Positions 10,941-22,767 of a stretch of DNA of 64,000 bases are shown here, one piece after another. The notes under the pieces were generated by a model. It searched no databases, was not told the DNA's origin, and was given only the letters and a program-made list of their open reading frames with translations. The stretch's first letter is position 1. Each line of letters opens with the position of its first letter. Position numbers and translations under genes: made by a program. Source of the DNA: Floccularia luteovirens (lineage: Eukaryota; Basidiomycota; Agaricomycetes; Agaricales; Squamanitaceae). The DNA lies in NCBI GenBank assembly GCA_009739215.1, contig VSJF01000004.1, positions 1,612,001-1,676,000 on the forward strand, given 5' to 3'.

Positions 10941-11476
10941 ATGGCCTCTCGCAGTCAGCGACAAGAAGAGATGGATAAGGCCTACGCCATCCAATCAAAA
11001 GCCGGCATAGAAGTCTGTAATATTGCCTGTCATCATTTACCATTGACACACGGGCCCCGCATTAGACATCTCTGAGATCAACGGCTGTTGGTATAGGCTT
11101 GGCCACCATCGCTCATAGATTTTGGCCAAGGTTTCGGTACGTACACCCCCTTCCATGAGGTATTACGGCCATACTCAATACAAAAGACAGAAACCAAACC
11201 CTTGCGTTCAAGGCGTTTCTTGTGTCAGGATGTAAGAAAAACCTACATTTCATTTCGGACCTGTTTGCTTAGGGAAAAATAGTCACTATCTTTGGCCTAG
11301 TTTTTGGAGCTGAAAGTGCCCTGTTGGCACACGAGGCTCAACGTCGCAAGGAAGAGAATTCAATACGACGGGAAGCTAGATATGAGCTTGCTCGGCAGGG
11401 GCTTATAGCTACGGAGGAAGAGATCGCAAAATGGAAGGCATCGCAAAAGTCAGACAACACCAATCGGAAAGTATAA
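10941..11476 (+). CDS. HIG1/Rcf2-like small mitochondrial inner-membrane protein, putative
   Basis: Four exons encode about 120 residues. Exon 1 (start 10941) reads MASRSQRQEEMDKAYAIQSK. Later exons give LRSTAVGIGLATIAHRFWP, RFRNQTLAFKAFLVSG, then KIVTIFGLVFGAESALLAHE. A charged helix follows (RRKEENSIRREARYELARQG) and the stop is at 11474-11476. Two hydrophobic segments joined by a basic loop, plus the final AESALLAHE.RRK pattern, resemble HIG1-domain proteins such as Rcf2, which associate with the cytochrome bc1-oxidase supercomplex. That identity is inference; a different two-helix mitochondrial protein is possible. The terminal 3' region converges with the C2-domain gene 205 bp away. Confidence 0.55.
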
Positions 11477-11680
11477 TATAATAAATTGTATTTTCGGTAA
11501 CGAAAGTTACAGTCACTTTGCTTGGTATGCTATCTATGTTGTATATACATCTTCTAACTGGGTAGAATTATCGACGAAAACAATGAGTGTTTATGACACT
11601 TCACAAAAAAACAAATAGCATTGCAATGATTGAGAGATTGTCCCGCAGAAATTCATACGACCACAGAGAAAAAGAAAAAT

Positions 11681-13940
11681 TTAAGCGTACCCATGATCAA
11701 GTTGGTTTGAATGCATTTGCTGAGGCTGCAACCATTGTTCTTGCCCTTCCACTTGTGCAGGAGGTTTGGGTGGGGGACCTGGGTGGTATGTTTGAGTTTG
11801 GTTGGAAGACAGAGGGGGCGGTGGCGGCGGTTGTTGAGAATGGATAAAATAATCAGAGGGTGGTGGGGGTGGGGGTGGTAAAGGATGTGTGACTGGTGGG
11901 ACTGGCTGGTATTGTATTGGAGGCTGAGGTAAGCTGGTATTGCGCCGTGTTTTTGGTACAGTAAGTTGAGGAGGCGGTGGAGGCGGTGGCAGATTTGTAG
12001 TCAATGGTTGGCTCTCCGATGGATATAATGGCTGACTTGTACTATACTGAATTGATGAAGGCGGGGGTGGAGGGGGAGGGGGAACAGGCGAATAGGTGGT
12101 AGGGAATGATGAGTTGCTATTCTGTGTAGGGCTGTAGTTTAATGCTGATTGCGGACTTGCTGTTGAAGGCTGTCCTTGGGGATTTTGTTGGCTGTATACA
12201 ATCTGCGGCTGTTGCGGGAGAGGTCTTGATCCAGTACCATTAGGTAGCACTGCATGGACACTATCATGAGATGGGGATGGAGTAGTTGAGTAGTTTTGAT
12301 AAACCTGGGGGGATGAGGGGTGAGGTTGTTGTTGTGTATTTGCAGCAGGTTCAGGTCCAACATATTGTTGAGAGCCTGGGGGGTATTGAGAATAGCCGAA
12401 AGATTGAGATGGAGGGAAAGACTGTGGGTGTTGGTAAGGGACAGGTGTAGGGTTAGGGAGATAAGACGGGCTATTTGCTGTGACTGGTGTCTGAGGAGGA
12501 ACAGCATAAGGTTGAGAGTATTGGTTGGTGCCATAGTTTAAAGGTGCCGGTGTATGGCTCACTGCAGAGGCAAAATTTGGGTCAGTCGGATGAGAAGGTA
12601 GAGCCACAAAATTGGGCTGAATTGATATGGGCATAAAACCAGATGATGATGTTGGTATGCTATGTCGAGGCCCACGACCTGTTGGGTGGTGATACATAGG
12701 AGAGCCTTGGTCATATTGCGGCTGCTGATATGCGTGATGTGCTGTATAGCCTGACTGGGAAACAGACATCGAGTGTGTGTGGTTAACATATGACTGGTTT
12801 GTAGGATTGGGTGACTGATCATATACATATTGAAGCGTCGATTCCGGGATGTTATGATCGTATGGATTAATTGAATTTGGTGGTTGATCATTGAAAGTAT
12901 GTAGATATGGAGCTCCACCATGTACAGGCTTGAAGCACATCAACCAGAGAAAATAAATATGTGTAGTAACTTACAGGAAAGCTCTCCCTCCGACGTTCTG
13001 CTATGCCGAATTCGTTAAAATTATTCGTCAATCTATCAACCTGAGATAACCGGCTCCTTTGTTCATAGGGTGCTACATATAAATCCAGCATTGCAAGAGA
13101 TGTAGAAGCCCGGAGTGAAGACGGGATTGTGTCTAAATTTTGTCGGGAATAATCATATGGATGTCCCGCAGAAGCTACTCGAGAAGTAGTAGTAGCAATG
13201 CCTGGTGCTGTACTTGGTAAATCTCCCAATGGAACAAACGAGCCCGGACCACCGTACTGCTTGCTTTTTGGCTTTATCGTAGATTTCTTTTCAGGGGGGG
13301 CTTCCTGTAATTGATTTGATTCAGCTCAACATATTAGGTGGACTATATAAGATCAACGAACATTTGACCAAAATGTAAGCTCCAGGTAAACTTTGCCAGC
13401 AAATTTATCCTTATTGGTTAAAGTGAACCACTCTGTAGATCGTCGGTGACATGTAGCAACATGAAGAATGATTCAGCTCTTACCATCTGTTTCCCCCTTG
13501 GTTAGAACTTCAGTAAGGTCGACGTCTGCCTCTCCTATCATATCTGGTTCTCGGGGATCATCCGCATAGCAGGCCAGTTTCATTGTCTTTCCTCCCTTTA
13601 TCTTCCTAGATTTCTTGTCGTCTTTTGGGGGCGGAGCTGGAGGGGTAGAGTCACCATTGGCAGTTCTCTGCAAGATATCATCGACATCCTCGTATAACGT
13701 GAATCGGATCTCTTCGTCCCACTCGGGATGCTGCCCGCCTCGTTTTATGGCTTTCGTCCGGCGCTTTTCGCCATTGACTATTACAAGGCAGTAGGGATCT
13801 TGTTTACCGATATGCCGTTTGTTTGGAAGGTGATTCTACAAGGAATGGATTAAGAGTCCGCAGCAGTAGTAAAGGCCAAGACACACAGCTTTGAGTACGA
13901 CAACGATGAGAGTGCCTATAACACGAGGAGTGGAAGACAT
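11681..13940 (-). CDS. C2-domain, Pro-rich cytokinesis protein (Inn1/Fic1-like)
   Basis: Inn1/Fic1 proteins act at the division site, coupling actomyosin ring contraction to septum synthesis and binding SH3 partners through PxxP motifs; this is family knowledge. The start at 13940 gives MSSTPRVIGTLIVVVLKA. After an intron comes NHLPNKRHIGKQDPYCLVIV, a clear C2 beta-sandwich start, then GQHPEWDEEIRFTLYED, KLACYADDPREPDMIGEADV and DLTEVLTKGETD, all within the first 140 residues. The last C2 strand (EWFTLTNKDKFAGKVYLEL) sits in the next exon. The remaining roughly 550 residues are disordered, Gln/Pro/Ser/Tyr-rich, with many PPPPPP runs near the C-terminus (about 11830-12090) that could bind SH3 domains or profilin. 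The stop is at 11681. A short N-terminal C2 plus a long proline tail is the architecture that supports the call. Confidence 0.72.
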
Positions 13941-14127
13941 AACTAGAGGAAGAGTGATGGAGGAAGGGGAGAGAGACTTGAGATATCATAAAGATTTAAA
14001 ACATGTGGTTGGACTGAGGCGTTAAAGAATGGAAATATTTAATAAATTTGGAATTAAACATCTCTATGACTCTTATTTGTTTCTGTTTGTGACATCATTC
14101 ATTGTAACCCAGTACCCTCAAGAGTCA

Positions 14128-16598
14128 CTACTTTCCTGGCCTATAGCTCTTATTACTCTTCAATATCAATCCAGGCTTGCGATCTGCAAGATCAAGGATC
14201 ATCTCTGCAAAGTAACTGTTCGCCCAAGCAAACCAACTACGAGTATAATCAGTCGGGTCATATATACTCTGGGACTCATGTATCAGCCCCAGTCCGTTGG
14301 TGTTCTGCATCAATTGTCTCATAATTAGATCTAAACCTAGTTCAGGTAGTAAAACACTTGCGTTGGCTATCAGATACAGTGACTTCAGGATTTCAGCATC
14401 GTCGTCCGTCCCGAATATTGCAGAAATGTGGGACATTGGCCTACACAACATATTGAGATTTAGAATATATACTTAGCACAGAAGTTACTAACCATGGATG
14501 CCAGGGGTCAACGTGCGGTCCTCTGTTTTCGTTAATGATTAATGTCAATATATAGGTTAGAAGACAAACCCTATGCCATTGAAGGTCTTTCCAGCTGCGA
14601 AATATGGATTTTTAGCTGATAAGAGCATTTTTCGGGTGGCAACATAAGCAGCATCATGTTTATCCAGGAATCCGAGATACGGCAAAGATAGCAGCGACTA
14701 AGCTAGCCGTGAATATTGTGACGTAGCATGAAAATTAGCACCCATACCGGCACATTGGCATCGTCCATTACATACCGACCCCCGAATCCTGCAACATTTA
14801 TGTTTATAAATAAATTGGAAATTCTAAGTACTTTCTCAATCTGCTTACCGTTTGTTTCATACGCAAAGATATTGTCAACAACCTGAAACAAGGTTAGATT
14901 TGTCAATCACTTTCGATTCAGCGGCGGACACGTACAGTAGTTTTCCAGATAGCGTCGTGTATCTTTGAGCTCCATTCTTTGGCCTGTTGACTGACATTAC
15001 GTAGCATTTTAGCGTCGTCGAGCACATTTGCCAAATTCTTTAGTTCAACGCTAAGCATAGCATTTGCAGGCGTTAAGAATGCTGCAACGTAATTGTAAGT
15101 CACCGATTGGACTAAAGAATCTATACACGCTTACCAAAAATACTCAAATCATCTGAAGGTCGATGATGTGTACCGACGAGCCCTGTGAATGCTTTCGGTT
15201 CTCCGTTGCCGCGATTGTCGACCATGGGTGACAATGCTCCATTACCGCCGGTCCAGTTGTAGAAGGAGATAAAATTGAAGTCATCATCGAAAGTCGCTTG
15301 AGATTGCTCGTTGATGACCCGAAAGATTTGATCAATAGCGGTGCGCCCTCCACTTGAAGCTCAGAAATTACCGCAAATTTAGTTTTTAATGTACATACAA
15401 TTTTGATTCATGAAGGATGTGTCCTTGGTTGCTAGGTAATAAGACCTAGAGAGTTTGAGGAAACCGCAAAGTGAATCTAACTCGTACTGGGAAGGAGAGT
15501 TGAAATAAATGTTATGCAGACCCTTCATTACTTACCTTGCACTCAAAAACAGTCGTGTTGTCGACCGGGCTGAAGAACTGAGGTCACCAACTTGAATGTA
15601 CCAGATTATTAACCAGGAACATACGGATTGACAGTGACTCCATCTGCCCAGTCATTATGGCTGGGTGCCAGGCCGCTCTCCGGTGGTGGTTGGAAGGAAC
15701 CGCCTATATAAGAGGATAAGCTAAGATTTACTTATTAATAGAGCCTGGTCTCACAGTAAGGGTACTGAGAGACATATCTCGCCTCGTTGTTAATGACGGC
15801 TTTGACCAAAGTTGCGAGTTTTGGGTCAACTGAAATCAATGAATGATAATGGGCAAACTGAGAATCAGGGTGAGAATCATCACTGAATGTCAAGGTGATG
15901 TGTAAAAACCTGATTGGCAGTATCTCGAAGCCACTGTGCACTGCAACTATGTTAAAACAGGAGTCAACGAGGCACTTATTGGGATGTATTTACGTTATGT
16001 CCTAGAAGCAGTTATTTAGTTTCTTCAGACTATGAAATTGGTTGTAATAGATAGGCACCCCAGTAATAATAAATGCCAGATTTTCTTCCTTAAGCCGGAT
16101 CACAGATTTAGCATACATTTATCTATTAGAGAGAGTGCTTACCTCACTAAAGTATTTCACGGTTGTATCTTAAAACTGCTTAGTATCCCAGAAATCAAGC
16201 AAGTAATAACTTTGAGATTTACCAAGGGTATTCGGAAATGTGTTTTCAAATAACTGCGCTATATCAGGATCCTTGAGCAACGACTTCATGTCACTGATAA
16301 CTTTCTATTGAAAAGCACCAATGTTAACTTATTATTATTATTAAGTAATAAAACACTACCTCCACTGCAGTACTATTGAAAGTACGACATGCAGGCGCTG
16401 GCCTCATAGAAGGTATTTTTAGCGGTCCTGAAGACCGAGCGCCTTGAGGTTTCTAATTACTGAATATCAGCGATGTATAGCCTTCATAGCTTAGAAATTC
16501 TGGCATGCCTGTGAAAAGGTAGTATAGTCTGGACATTGGCCTAGAGAAGAAGCGACAAAACTTGATGCCAAGATAACATTCGCAAAACCGAGTTTCAT
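14128..16598 (-). CDS. Secreted GH125 exo-alpha-1,6-mannosidase-like protein
   Basis: GH125 enzymes remove alpha-1,6-linked mannose from N-glycans or fungal mannan. More than a dozen short exons encode roughly 500 residues. The start at 16598 gives a signal peptide (MKLGFANVILASSFVASSLG). Later exons contain RPAPACRTFNSTAVE, DIAQLFENTFPNTLD, LAFIITGDI then AQWLRDTANQ, VKAVINNEARYVSQYPYC, GLAPSHNDWADGV, DDDFNFISFYNWTGGN, GLVGTHHRPSDDL, AFLTPANAMLSVELKNL, RYVMDDANVPSLLSLPYLG and GLIHESQSIYDPTDYTRSWF. These are the conserved GH125 blocks; the HES glutamate is a likely catalytic residue. Two unusual splice features occur: an 8-nt exon at 15994-16001 and a GC-AG intron at 16453-16508. A TATATAT at 16677-16683 could be the TATA box. 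The stop is at 14128. Confidence 0.87.
15994..16001 (-). other. 8-nt micro-exon (GACATAAC) in the GH125 gene
   Basis: It is flanked by a 57-nt intron (16002-16058, GTGCCT..TTCTAG) and a 47-nt intron (15947-15993, GTAAAT..CATAG). Including it joins LAFIITG to AQWLRDTANQ through DITCS and restores the conserved GDI..AQWLRD block. Skipping it shifts the frame. Confidence 0.7.
16453..16508 (-). other. GC-AG intron in the GH125 gene
   Basis: The exon ends CAG, the intron begins GCATGC and ends AATTAG, 56 nt long, with a GCTGAT branch-like sequence. Removal joins CPDYTTFSQ to KPQGARSSGPL, as expected for this family. No GT donor nearby gives an open frame. Confidence 0.6.
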
Positions 16599-17194
16599 TT
16601 TGAGAAATCTCCAAATCCCAGTAGTAATGGTGTTGAAGAACAGAAATGACAGCAACCTCTGTAGGCCCTCCGCGGGTATATATGCAAACATAGGGATGCA
16701 GGAGCGGTCCGTTATTAGAGCACCCCAACGGCTCACGCGACTAACACCACACGCGCACCACTGCTTCTAGAAGCGCTTGAAAATACAAGGTTTAATCATT
16801 GAAATCCCTTTGTTGTATAATTTAAAGGTCCTACAAATATGCCGTTCTTGAAGGTCGTTTCCAGGACAGCTTGCTAAACAAGTGGAATAAAAGTTAGTTT
16901 TGAAGGAGAGAAATAGCTTGCAGGTCAAACTTATAAAAGTAGTTCCTAAAATGAATGTTTAAACGGGGAAAGGTTACGAATCACCTGATCATAACGCGAT
17001 CACATTGACACACAATATGGTCTCATGCATGTAAACATTCGCATTACCCGCGATGCGTTCTACATAGAATACTGACAAGCGTGCACGATACAACAAGGAT
17101 AGATAGATCATGTTATATGTACTAACGTCATAACCACTAGAGCTAACGCAAATGTTCTAGACGAAAAAAGAAACGAGTGTCAATGCAATCAGAG
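16599..17194. other. Intergenic, upstream of the GH125 gene
   Basis: About 600 bp. It contains the TATATAT element at 16677-16683, about 80 bp upstream of the GH125 start, in line with a TATA box. The distal part is the 3' region of the Ser-rich orphan. No other feature recognised. Confidence 0.4.
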
Positions 17195-18844
17195 TCAACT
17201 ATCGTCCTTTTCCTTCGCAGAGTTGATAACGGTTTGTGAGTTATCTTCCATGACTGGTGTAGATGTCCTGAAATGAGGCACTGGTGTAATTTGAGCGACA
17301 GTGTCTGTCGATAATTGGCGAGGGATTGCAATTTCGATGTCTTCATTATGCTGATCGTCAACCTCATGAGAAGCTATATCAGATTTCCTTGATCCTTCCG
17401 TGTCTGAAGATTCAGAAAACGAAGTAAAGGCAAGATTTTCATGGTTGAAAGATTCATCCTGACCATCTTTCTCATCGTCATACTGTGCCTCGTCAGCACG
17501 ATCATATGCCTCCCCATTATCCGTGCTAACACCCCCCGTCCTTGCGCTATTTGTGGTCCACAAACTTCTTTCCCGTGCCAAAGAGGGTGCCCCGGTACCG
17601 AACTGAATTCTTGCACTCCATCTACTAGCTTCGCTTTCCCAACTTCCTCTTCTTGAACTCCTGGGTCTCAACGCTCTAACACTTGCATCGACATCTCGTT
17701 CCTCCAATCTATCGTCGTCACCGGGGACAAATTGGCTGGAACTTTCCATGTCTGCATACGTGCTACCTCCATAATGTGAGACCGAGTCTCCCGCTCCGAT
17801 TCCTATGGAAGGGAAGTAACCTTGTGTACTTGCGCGTACTGGACTTGCATATGCTGACGATGCAAGTGTAAGAACAGATGCATTGTCAAGTGGTGGAGAA
17901 GACGGTCTTGGGTTGTTACGAGGATGGTGGGTCGTATGCAGTGGTGCTTGTACAGGCAACAAACCGTTTATTTGGTGTCCCTGGCTATTACCAGAAGATG
18001 GACTCAAGTTGATGGGGTTGAGGAGTGACGATGGACGAGAAGATGATTGGGGAAGTGCAGAGAATGTAATTGATCCGCCGCTACTTAAGAGTCCAGGGTT
18101 GCTTAAAGAAGATGACTGCCTTACGTGTGGTACGAAACGATGAACCTGGGACGTAGGGGTAGGAGGAGCTTGTGCGATATGGGCCATTCCATTTCCATTC
18201 ATGTCGATGCTGAGTAGAGTTGTAGGCTTAGTGCTGGCAGCCATACTTCTGAAAGTGCGAGGATATGAAAGATAGGAAGACGACGATCGAGATGGAGAAG
18301 GAGAAGGGGGAGCGCTTGGTGGAATTGGGCGAACCGATGCGTCTTCATCAGCTTCCACGGCACTTGTGGGTGACCAGATAGAATCACGAGCAAAAGAAGA
18401 CCTATCCACTGAATTATCATCGTCATAGGATTGACCAGACTCGCGTACTGGCTCGTCTTCATCAAGTGAGATGGTTTTGCGTCGTACAATCTGACTCGTC
18501 GTATCCAACTTTCCTTGTTGCCTAGGTATAACCAAAGCTGGAACAGGGAGAGGAGAGGATACTATACGACCTCCCCTATTGGTTGGCCTCCCAAAGTCGG
18601 TGAGTGTAACAGGCAAATTATCAACCCTCTTCGTCTTCGCCGTACCGGACAATTTTCGTTGGAACCAGTTGATAATCGGTTTACTCGACCGATGAGTGAC
18701 CTTTTTCATAGGAGCTGGTGTAGGTAACTTTGGAGAAGGGCTGGAAGGGGACATTCGGCGACCTTTCTTTCGCTGCACCTGGGGCGGTTCTGAGGATTGA
18801 ACAGCACGCGAAGTATCTGACCGAGAAGGTTGTGTTCGCAGCAT
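17195..18844 (-). CDS. Uncharacterised Ser/Pro-rich protein, single exon
   Basis: An uninterrupted 549-codon frame, unusual here because most genes have introns. The start at 18844 (MLRTQPSRSDTSRAVQSS) is followed by a basic region with KPIINWFQRKLSGTAKTKR around residues 58-76, the only part that looks folded or conserved. The rest is low-complexity Ser/Pro/Thr/Asp sequence with many potential phosphorylation sites (for example RRKTISLDEDEP), an SPSPSRSSSS run and an acidic C-terminus. There is no signal peptide, membrane segment or known domain. Codon-level coherence over 1.65 kb, with no stop in a Ser-rich composition, supports a real gene. Function unknown; a regulatory or scaffold protein is one possibility. 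Confidence 0.7.
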   Translation of the reverse strand: MLRTQPSRSDTSRAVQSSEPPQVQRKKGRRMSPSSPSPKLPTPAPMKKVTHRSSKPIINWFQRKLSGTAKTKRVDNLPVTLTDFGRPTNRGGRIVSSPLPVPALVIPRQQGKLDTTSQIVRRKTISLDEDEPVRESGQSYDDDNSVDRSSFARDSIWSPTSAVEADEDASVRPIPPSAPPSPSPSRSSSSYLSYPRTFRSMAASTKPTTLLSIDMNGNGMAHIAQAPPTPTSQVHRFVPHVRQSSSLSNPGLLSSGGSITFSALPQSSSRPSSLLNPINLSPSSGNSQGHQINGLLPVQAPLHTTHHPRNNPRPSSPPLDNASVLTLASSAYASPVRASTQGYFPSIGIGAGDSVSHYGGSTYADMESSSQFVPGDDDRLEERDVDASVRALRPRSSRRGSWESEASRWSARIQFGTGAPSLARERSLWTTNSARTGGVSTDNGEAYDRADEAQYDDEKDGQDESFNHENLAFTSFSESSDTEGSRKSDIASHEVDDQHNEDIEIAIPRQLSTDTVAQITPVPHFRTSTPVMEDNSQTVINSAKEKDDS

Positions 18845-19049
18845 TGACGTATGGCGTTAAACTAGTGGGTATGGGAAAAGATGAGGAAAGGAAGCAAGGC
18901 TGAGACTTGGAAGAAACGAATATGGCATGTGGACAAGGCAATACATACGCAACACGTACATACATCACAATCACCAGAATTTCCAACTTTAGATCAATTG
19001 CAATCATATCAATCATCCAGTTCCTATTGTATCTTCTACAATTACTCTT

Positions 19050-21745
19050 TTACCATTCTGTCTTCTTCGCCGATCTACGAGCAGCAATTGGAATTTTTCC
19101 TTGATAGCCAAACCCGTCCAACCACGGTTGCTCCTCTGATCTCTTTTTTTCAAAGTCTGATATCACAGCCCCTTTCTGCATAGTCAAACCAATATCATCC
19201 AAGCCATTCAATAGGCAGTGCCTGCGGAAAGGATCTGTGACAAATGGAATCGGGGCTTTCCCATTGACACGTCGGACCTCTTGCTTCTCCAAGTCGACTT
19301 CCAGCTCAAGCCCTGCCTCCGCATCCTCGGCTAGTTCACGACAATGTTCTTGCGACAATTCGACTGGAAGCATCCCATTCTGCATCGAATTGTTACGGAA
19401 AATATCTGCAAAACTTGGAGCAATGATACAACGAATTCCAAAATCATTCCTGATCGCACGTTTTTAATGATGATCGTTGGTCATGGATGAGAACACTTAC
19501 AAACTCCAAGGTGCGTGTTCACGAGAACTTCCACATCCGAAGTTTTTCCCTGTACAAACTAGTATCTTGGATTTGTCATAAGGTGCGCGGTTAAGAATAA
19601 AATCGGTATCCTGCCCAGTGTGAGGGTCTTTCCGCAGGGTGAAGAACAAGGCATTAGAGAGACCTGTTCGTTTCAGCGTTTTCAGGAATTGTTTTGGAAT
19701 TATCATATCAGTATCAACGTTTTCCATGTGCAACGGGGCCGCAATGCCTTTTACTGTTGTAAACTTTAGAACAGAAGTGGATGTGTTCTTAGTTGATAAA
19801 ACAGCAGAACCCGAAGTGGTCTCTGATTTCTGTATAGGATTGGGAGATACGGAAGGCTCGTCCATGAAATCGAAAGCGCTGACAAGCTTTAACTTCGGTG
19901 CGGCGGCGATATTAGCCTCAGCTGTCGAACCAAGATATTTCCGTACATCGGTTAGCCTTCCGGTGAGGGCCGCAGCGCAAGCCATTGCCGGACTGAGGAG
20001 ATGGGTACGACCTCCAGAACCCTGACGACCTTCGAAGTTACGATTACTGGTACTGGCACATCGTTCACCGGGAGAAAGTTGGTCAGGATTCATCCCGAGG
20101 CACATCGAGCAACCTGCCTCCCTCCAGTCAAACCCGGCGCGTTTGAATATTACGTCCAATCCCTCAACTTCTGCATGTTGCTTGATAATACCGGATCCTG
20201 GAACAACCATTGCTACAACTCCGGGAGCGACTTTCGCATCTGGACCAGCAGCCAATAGTATTTTCACTGCAGACCGAAGATCTTCGATCCTACTATTGGT
20301 ACAAGAGCCGATGAACACTTTGTCAACTTTGATTTCTTCCATTGGAGTGTTTGGAGAAAGTCCCATGTAGGCCAAAGAACGCAGAGCTGACGCCATTTTT
20401 GCGGGGTCGGATATGTTGCTAGGGTCAGGAACTGAACCAGTGATTGGGACAACATCTTGAGGAGATGTTCCCCATGTGACGGTGGGGATAATCTCTGAAG
20501 CAGGTATATTGACCTCGATATCGAATTTTGCACCTTCGTCTGATCTCAAAGTCTTCCAATAGGCTAGCGCTTGATCCCATTCTTCACCTTTGGGTGAAAG
20601 GGGTCGATTCTTTAGGTACTCGAATGTAACGTCATCCGGAGCGATCATTCCTGCCCGAGCACCAGCTTCAATGCTCATATTGCAAACGCTCATGCGTGCT
20701 TCCATACTGAAACCACGGAAGACAGATCCGGCATATTCGATGACACTTCCTGTACCACCTGCTGTACCTATGACACCGATAATGTGAAGGATCACATCTT
20801 TGGAAGTGACTCCCTCATGGAGTTCACCATCCACAGTGATACGCATGTTTTTGGCTTTGGTCTGCAATAGCGTTTGTGTCGCAAGGACGTGTTCGACTTC
20901 AGAAGTTCCAATGCCAAATGCGAGGGAGCCAAAAGCGCCGTGGGCTAGACAATACTTTGTGAGCTAAATATTCATTGAACTCTTGATGGAGGCAACTCAC
21001 TGGACGTATGAGAATCTCCGCAAACACAGGTAATCCCTGGGAGCTAAAACAAGAATTTTAGATGAAGCTTGTGTAAATCATTGCAATAAAAATACTTACA
21101 GTAAAGCCCTGCTCAGGACCAATTACATGCACAATTCCTAGAAAACATGTAGCATATCACTTGACTGATAGGAAATCAGATAGAAATAAATTACCTTGAC
21201 GCCTATCCTTCATACCAAAATATGTCAAACCGAATTCTTTTACATTTTCTTCTAGGGCAGTGCACTGAGCACGCGAATCGGGTTCAGCAATGAATGACTC
21301 GACAGTAGTGAAGTTTTTGCGTGAGATCGTGCTTTATTAAAAGTTAGATGGATAGTTAATAGACAAGGACGGTACATACGGAACATTATGATCGACTGTT
21401 GCCAAGGTGCAATCTGGTCGGCGTACGGGTCGTCCCGCATTTCGGCTAAATAAGAGTGAGTATTATATTTTAGACAGGAAATTTAGCTACGAACAGGCCT
21501 TCAAACGCTTGTGGGCTCGTTACTTCGTGTACGAGATGCCTATCTATACATCAGTTATCGATGTCTAGGATATTTGGGCGACACACACCGATCAATGTAA
21601 ATCAAGGCTAATCCGTTTTCTTTGACATCACTGTAGAGATCGGGTGATGAGATAGTGGTGGTACTATATTTCAAGGAACATACACAACATGGTCATCCCA
21701 TATTTTATCATACAGAGTGCGAGGTGTAGTTACCGAAGTGGGCAT
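19050..21745 (-). CDS. LEU1: 3-isopropylmalate dehydratase (leucine biosynthesis)
   Basis: Catalyses isomerisation of 2- to 3-isopropylmalate, the second dedicated step of leucine synthesis, using a 4Fe-4S cluster. The start at 21745 gives [21 protein letters not shown] 52-nt intron leads to [14 protein letters not shown], then [69 protein letters not shown] and [14 protein letters not shown]. The cysteines in CGDSHT, GSCTNSR and CSMC are the cluster ligands. The long hinge joins the LeuC-like and LeuD-like (swivelling) domains, as in fungal single-chain enzymes. The LeuD part contains [16 protein letters not shown], and after an intron at about 19444-19499, [17 protein letters not shown]. 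The stop is at 19050-19052. It is head-to-head with MED10 across 431 bp. Confidence 0.97.
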
Positions 21746-22176
21746 TGTGGACTAAGGGCATAGAGAGGCAGCCAACGACACCCTGCTATTTATTTTGTTT
21801 TCAGTTCGATCGATTCGATGGCTCGGCCGACAAATTTCGGGTTATCGCAATCAAACCAATCACATCACCCATGTATGTCAGGTGTAATGAAGAAGATTAC
21901 AGAGACATATGAGAAAGGCTGGAACAGAGTCTAGGCGATAATGGGACTTTGTGAGAGACATGTGGTTCTGTAGCTGAGATGGTTTCGCTTTTTGGCACTG
22001 TGTATTATTGGATGTATTTCATTTCACCTCGTAGCTACAGTGTGGCTAGTATATACACTTGAACTTATACTTGAATATTGCATCCTAAAATTAAAAGTAT
22101 CATATTAGGTAATCTGATTTAATCTTTCACTCAACTTGCACAATTGTAAAACAATCAAATAGTACAATCAAACAGT
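21746..22176. promoter_or_regulatory. Divergent promoter region, LEU1 / MED10
   Basis: 431 bp between two divergent start codons, so it probably carries both promoters. No palindromic Leu3-type CCGG..CCGG site was noticed by eye. It is otherwise ordinary AT-rich intergenic sequence. Confidence 0.5.
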
Positions 22177-22767
22177 ATGCCACCTCGCCAGCCCGACTCC
22201 CCTCGGTCATCACAATCACCACCACCTCCTGGCTTGCAAGGTGATTTAGAACTTGAATTGCTAGGTCTAGCGAATGCCTTGTACAATCTTGGAACGACGG
22301 TAATCAATGATTCTTCGAAAGAGCGCGATAAACCAGGAGGCGGAAAACAAGTTGGATTGAGGGTGTGAGTATCCCACACCAGAAGATTGGAGACTCGACC
22401 ACGTATTTTTTCTAGAAATAATGTCGTATCACACCTTGCCGCCCTTGACGAAATGGCCCAACATGTAACAACAAGAATACCTATGCAAGTGTTGATAGAC
22501 ATAGATAGCGCCCGAAATCCTATGCAGTTGACACGGGAGAGGCTTGAAAGAACAGCGACGGAAAATCAATTCATGAATGGGAAAATAGCTGCAATTGATG
22601 TGAGCACACTTTGATATGAGTTTAGCGATGCGAAAATTTAAAATAATTTTTTGTAGTCTTATCGGAGATTGCTCAATGAAGCTCTCATTCAAAGCTTTCC
22701 TGAACTTGATGCACAATTACAGCAGCAGGTGTCTGTCAAGGAAGAAGAACAACAACATGCGATATAG
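22177..22767 (+). CDS. MED10: Mediator complex subunit 10
   Basis: Subunit of the Mediator middle module, which bridges activators and RNA polymerase II (Nut2 in yeast). Exon 1 (MPPRQPDSPRSSQSPPPPGL) leads into LELELLGLANALYNLGTTV, the first Med10 helix. The intron ends TTTCTAG, then NNVVSHLAALDEMAQHV, RIPMQVLIDIDSARNPMQLT and RERLERTATENQFMNGKIAA follow. The final exon gives SYRRLLNEALIQSFPELDA. The IP..VL..ID..RNP..LT and N.F.NGKI motifs are diagnostic of Med10. The length of about 155 residues is normal for the family. The stop is at 22765-22767. Confidence 0.92.

Noticed and set aside
16329..16345. TTATTATTATTA microsatellite
   Set aside because: Lies inside an intron of the GH125 gene and is too short to be noteworthy.
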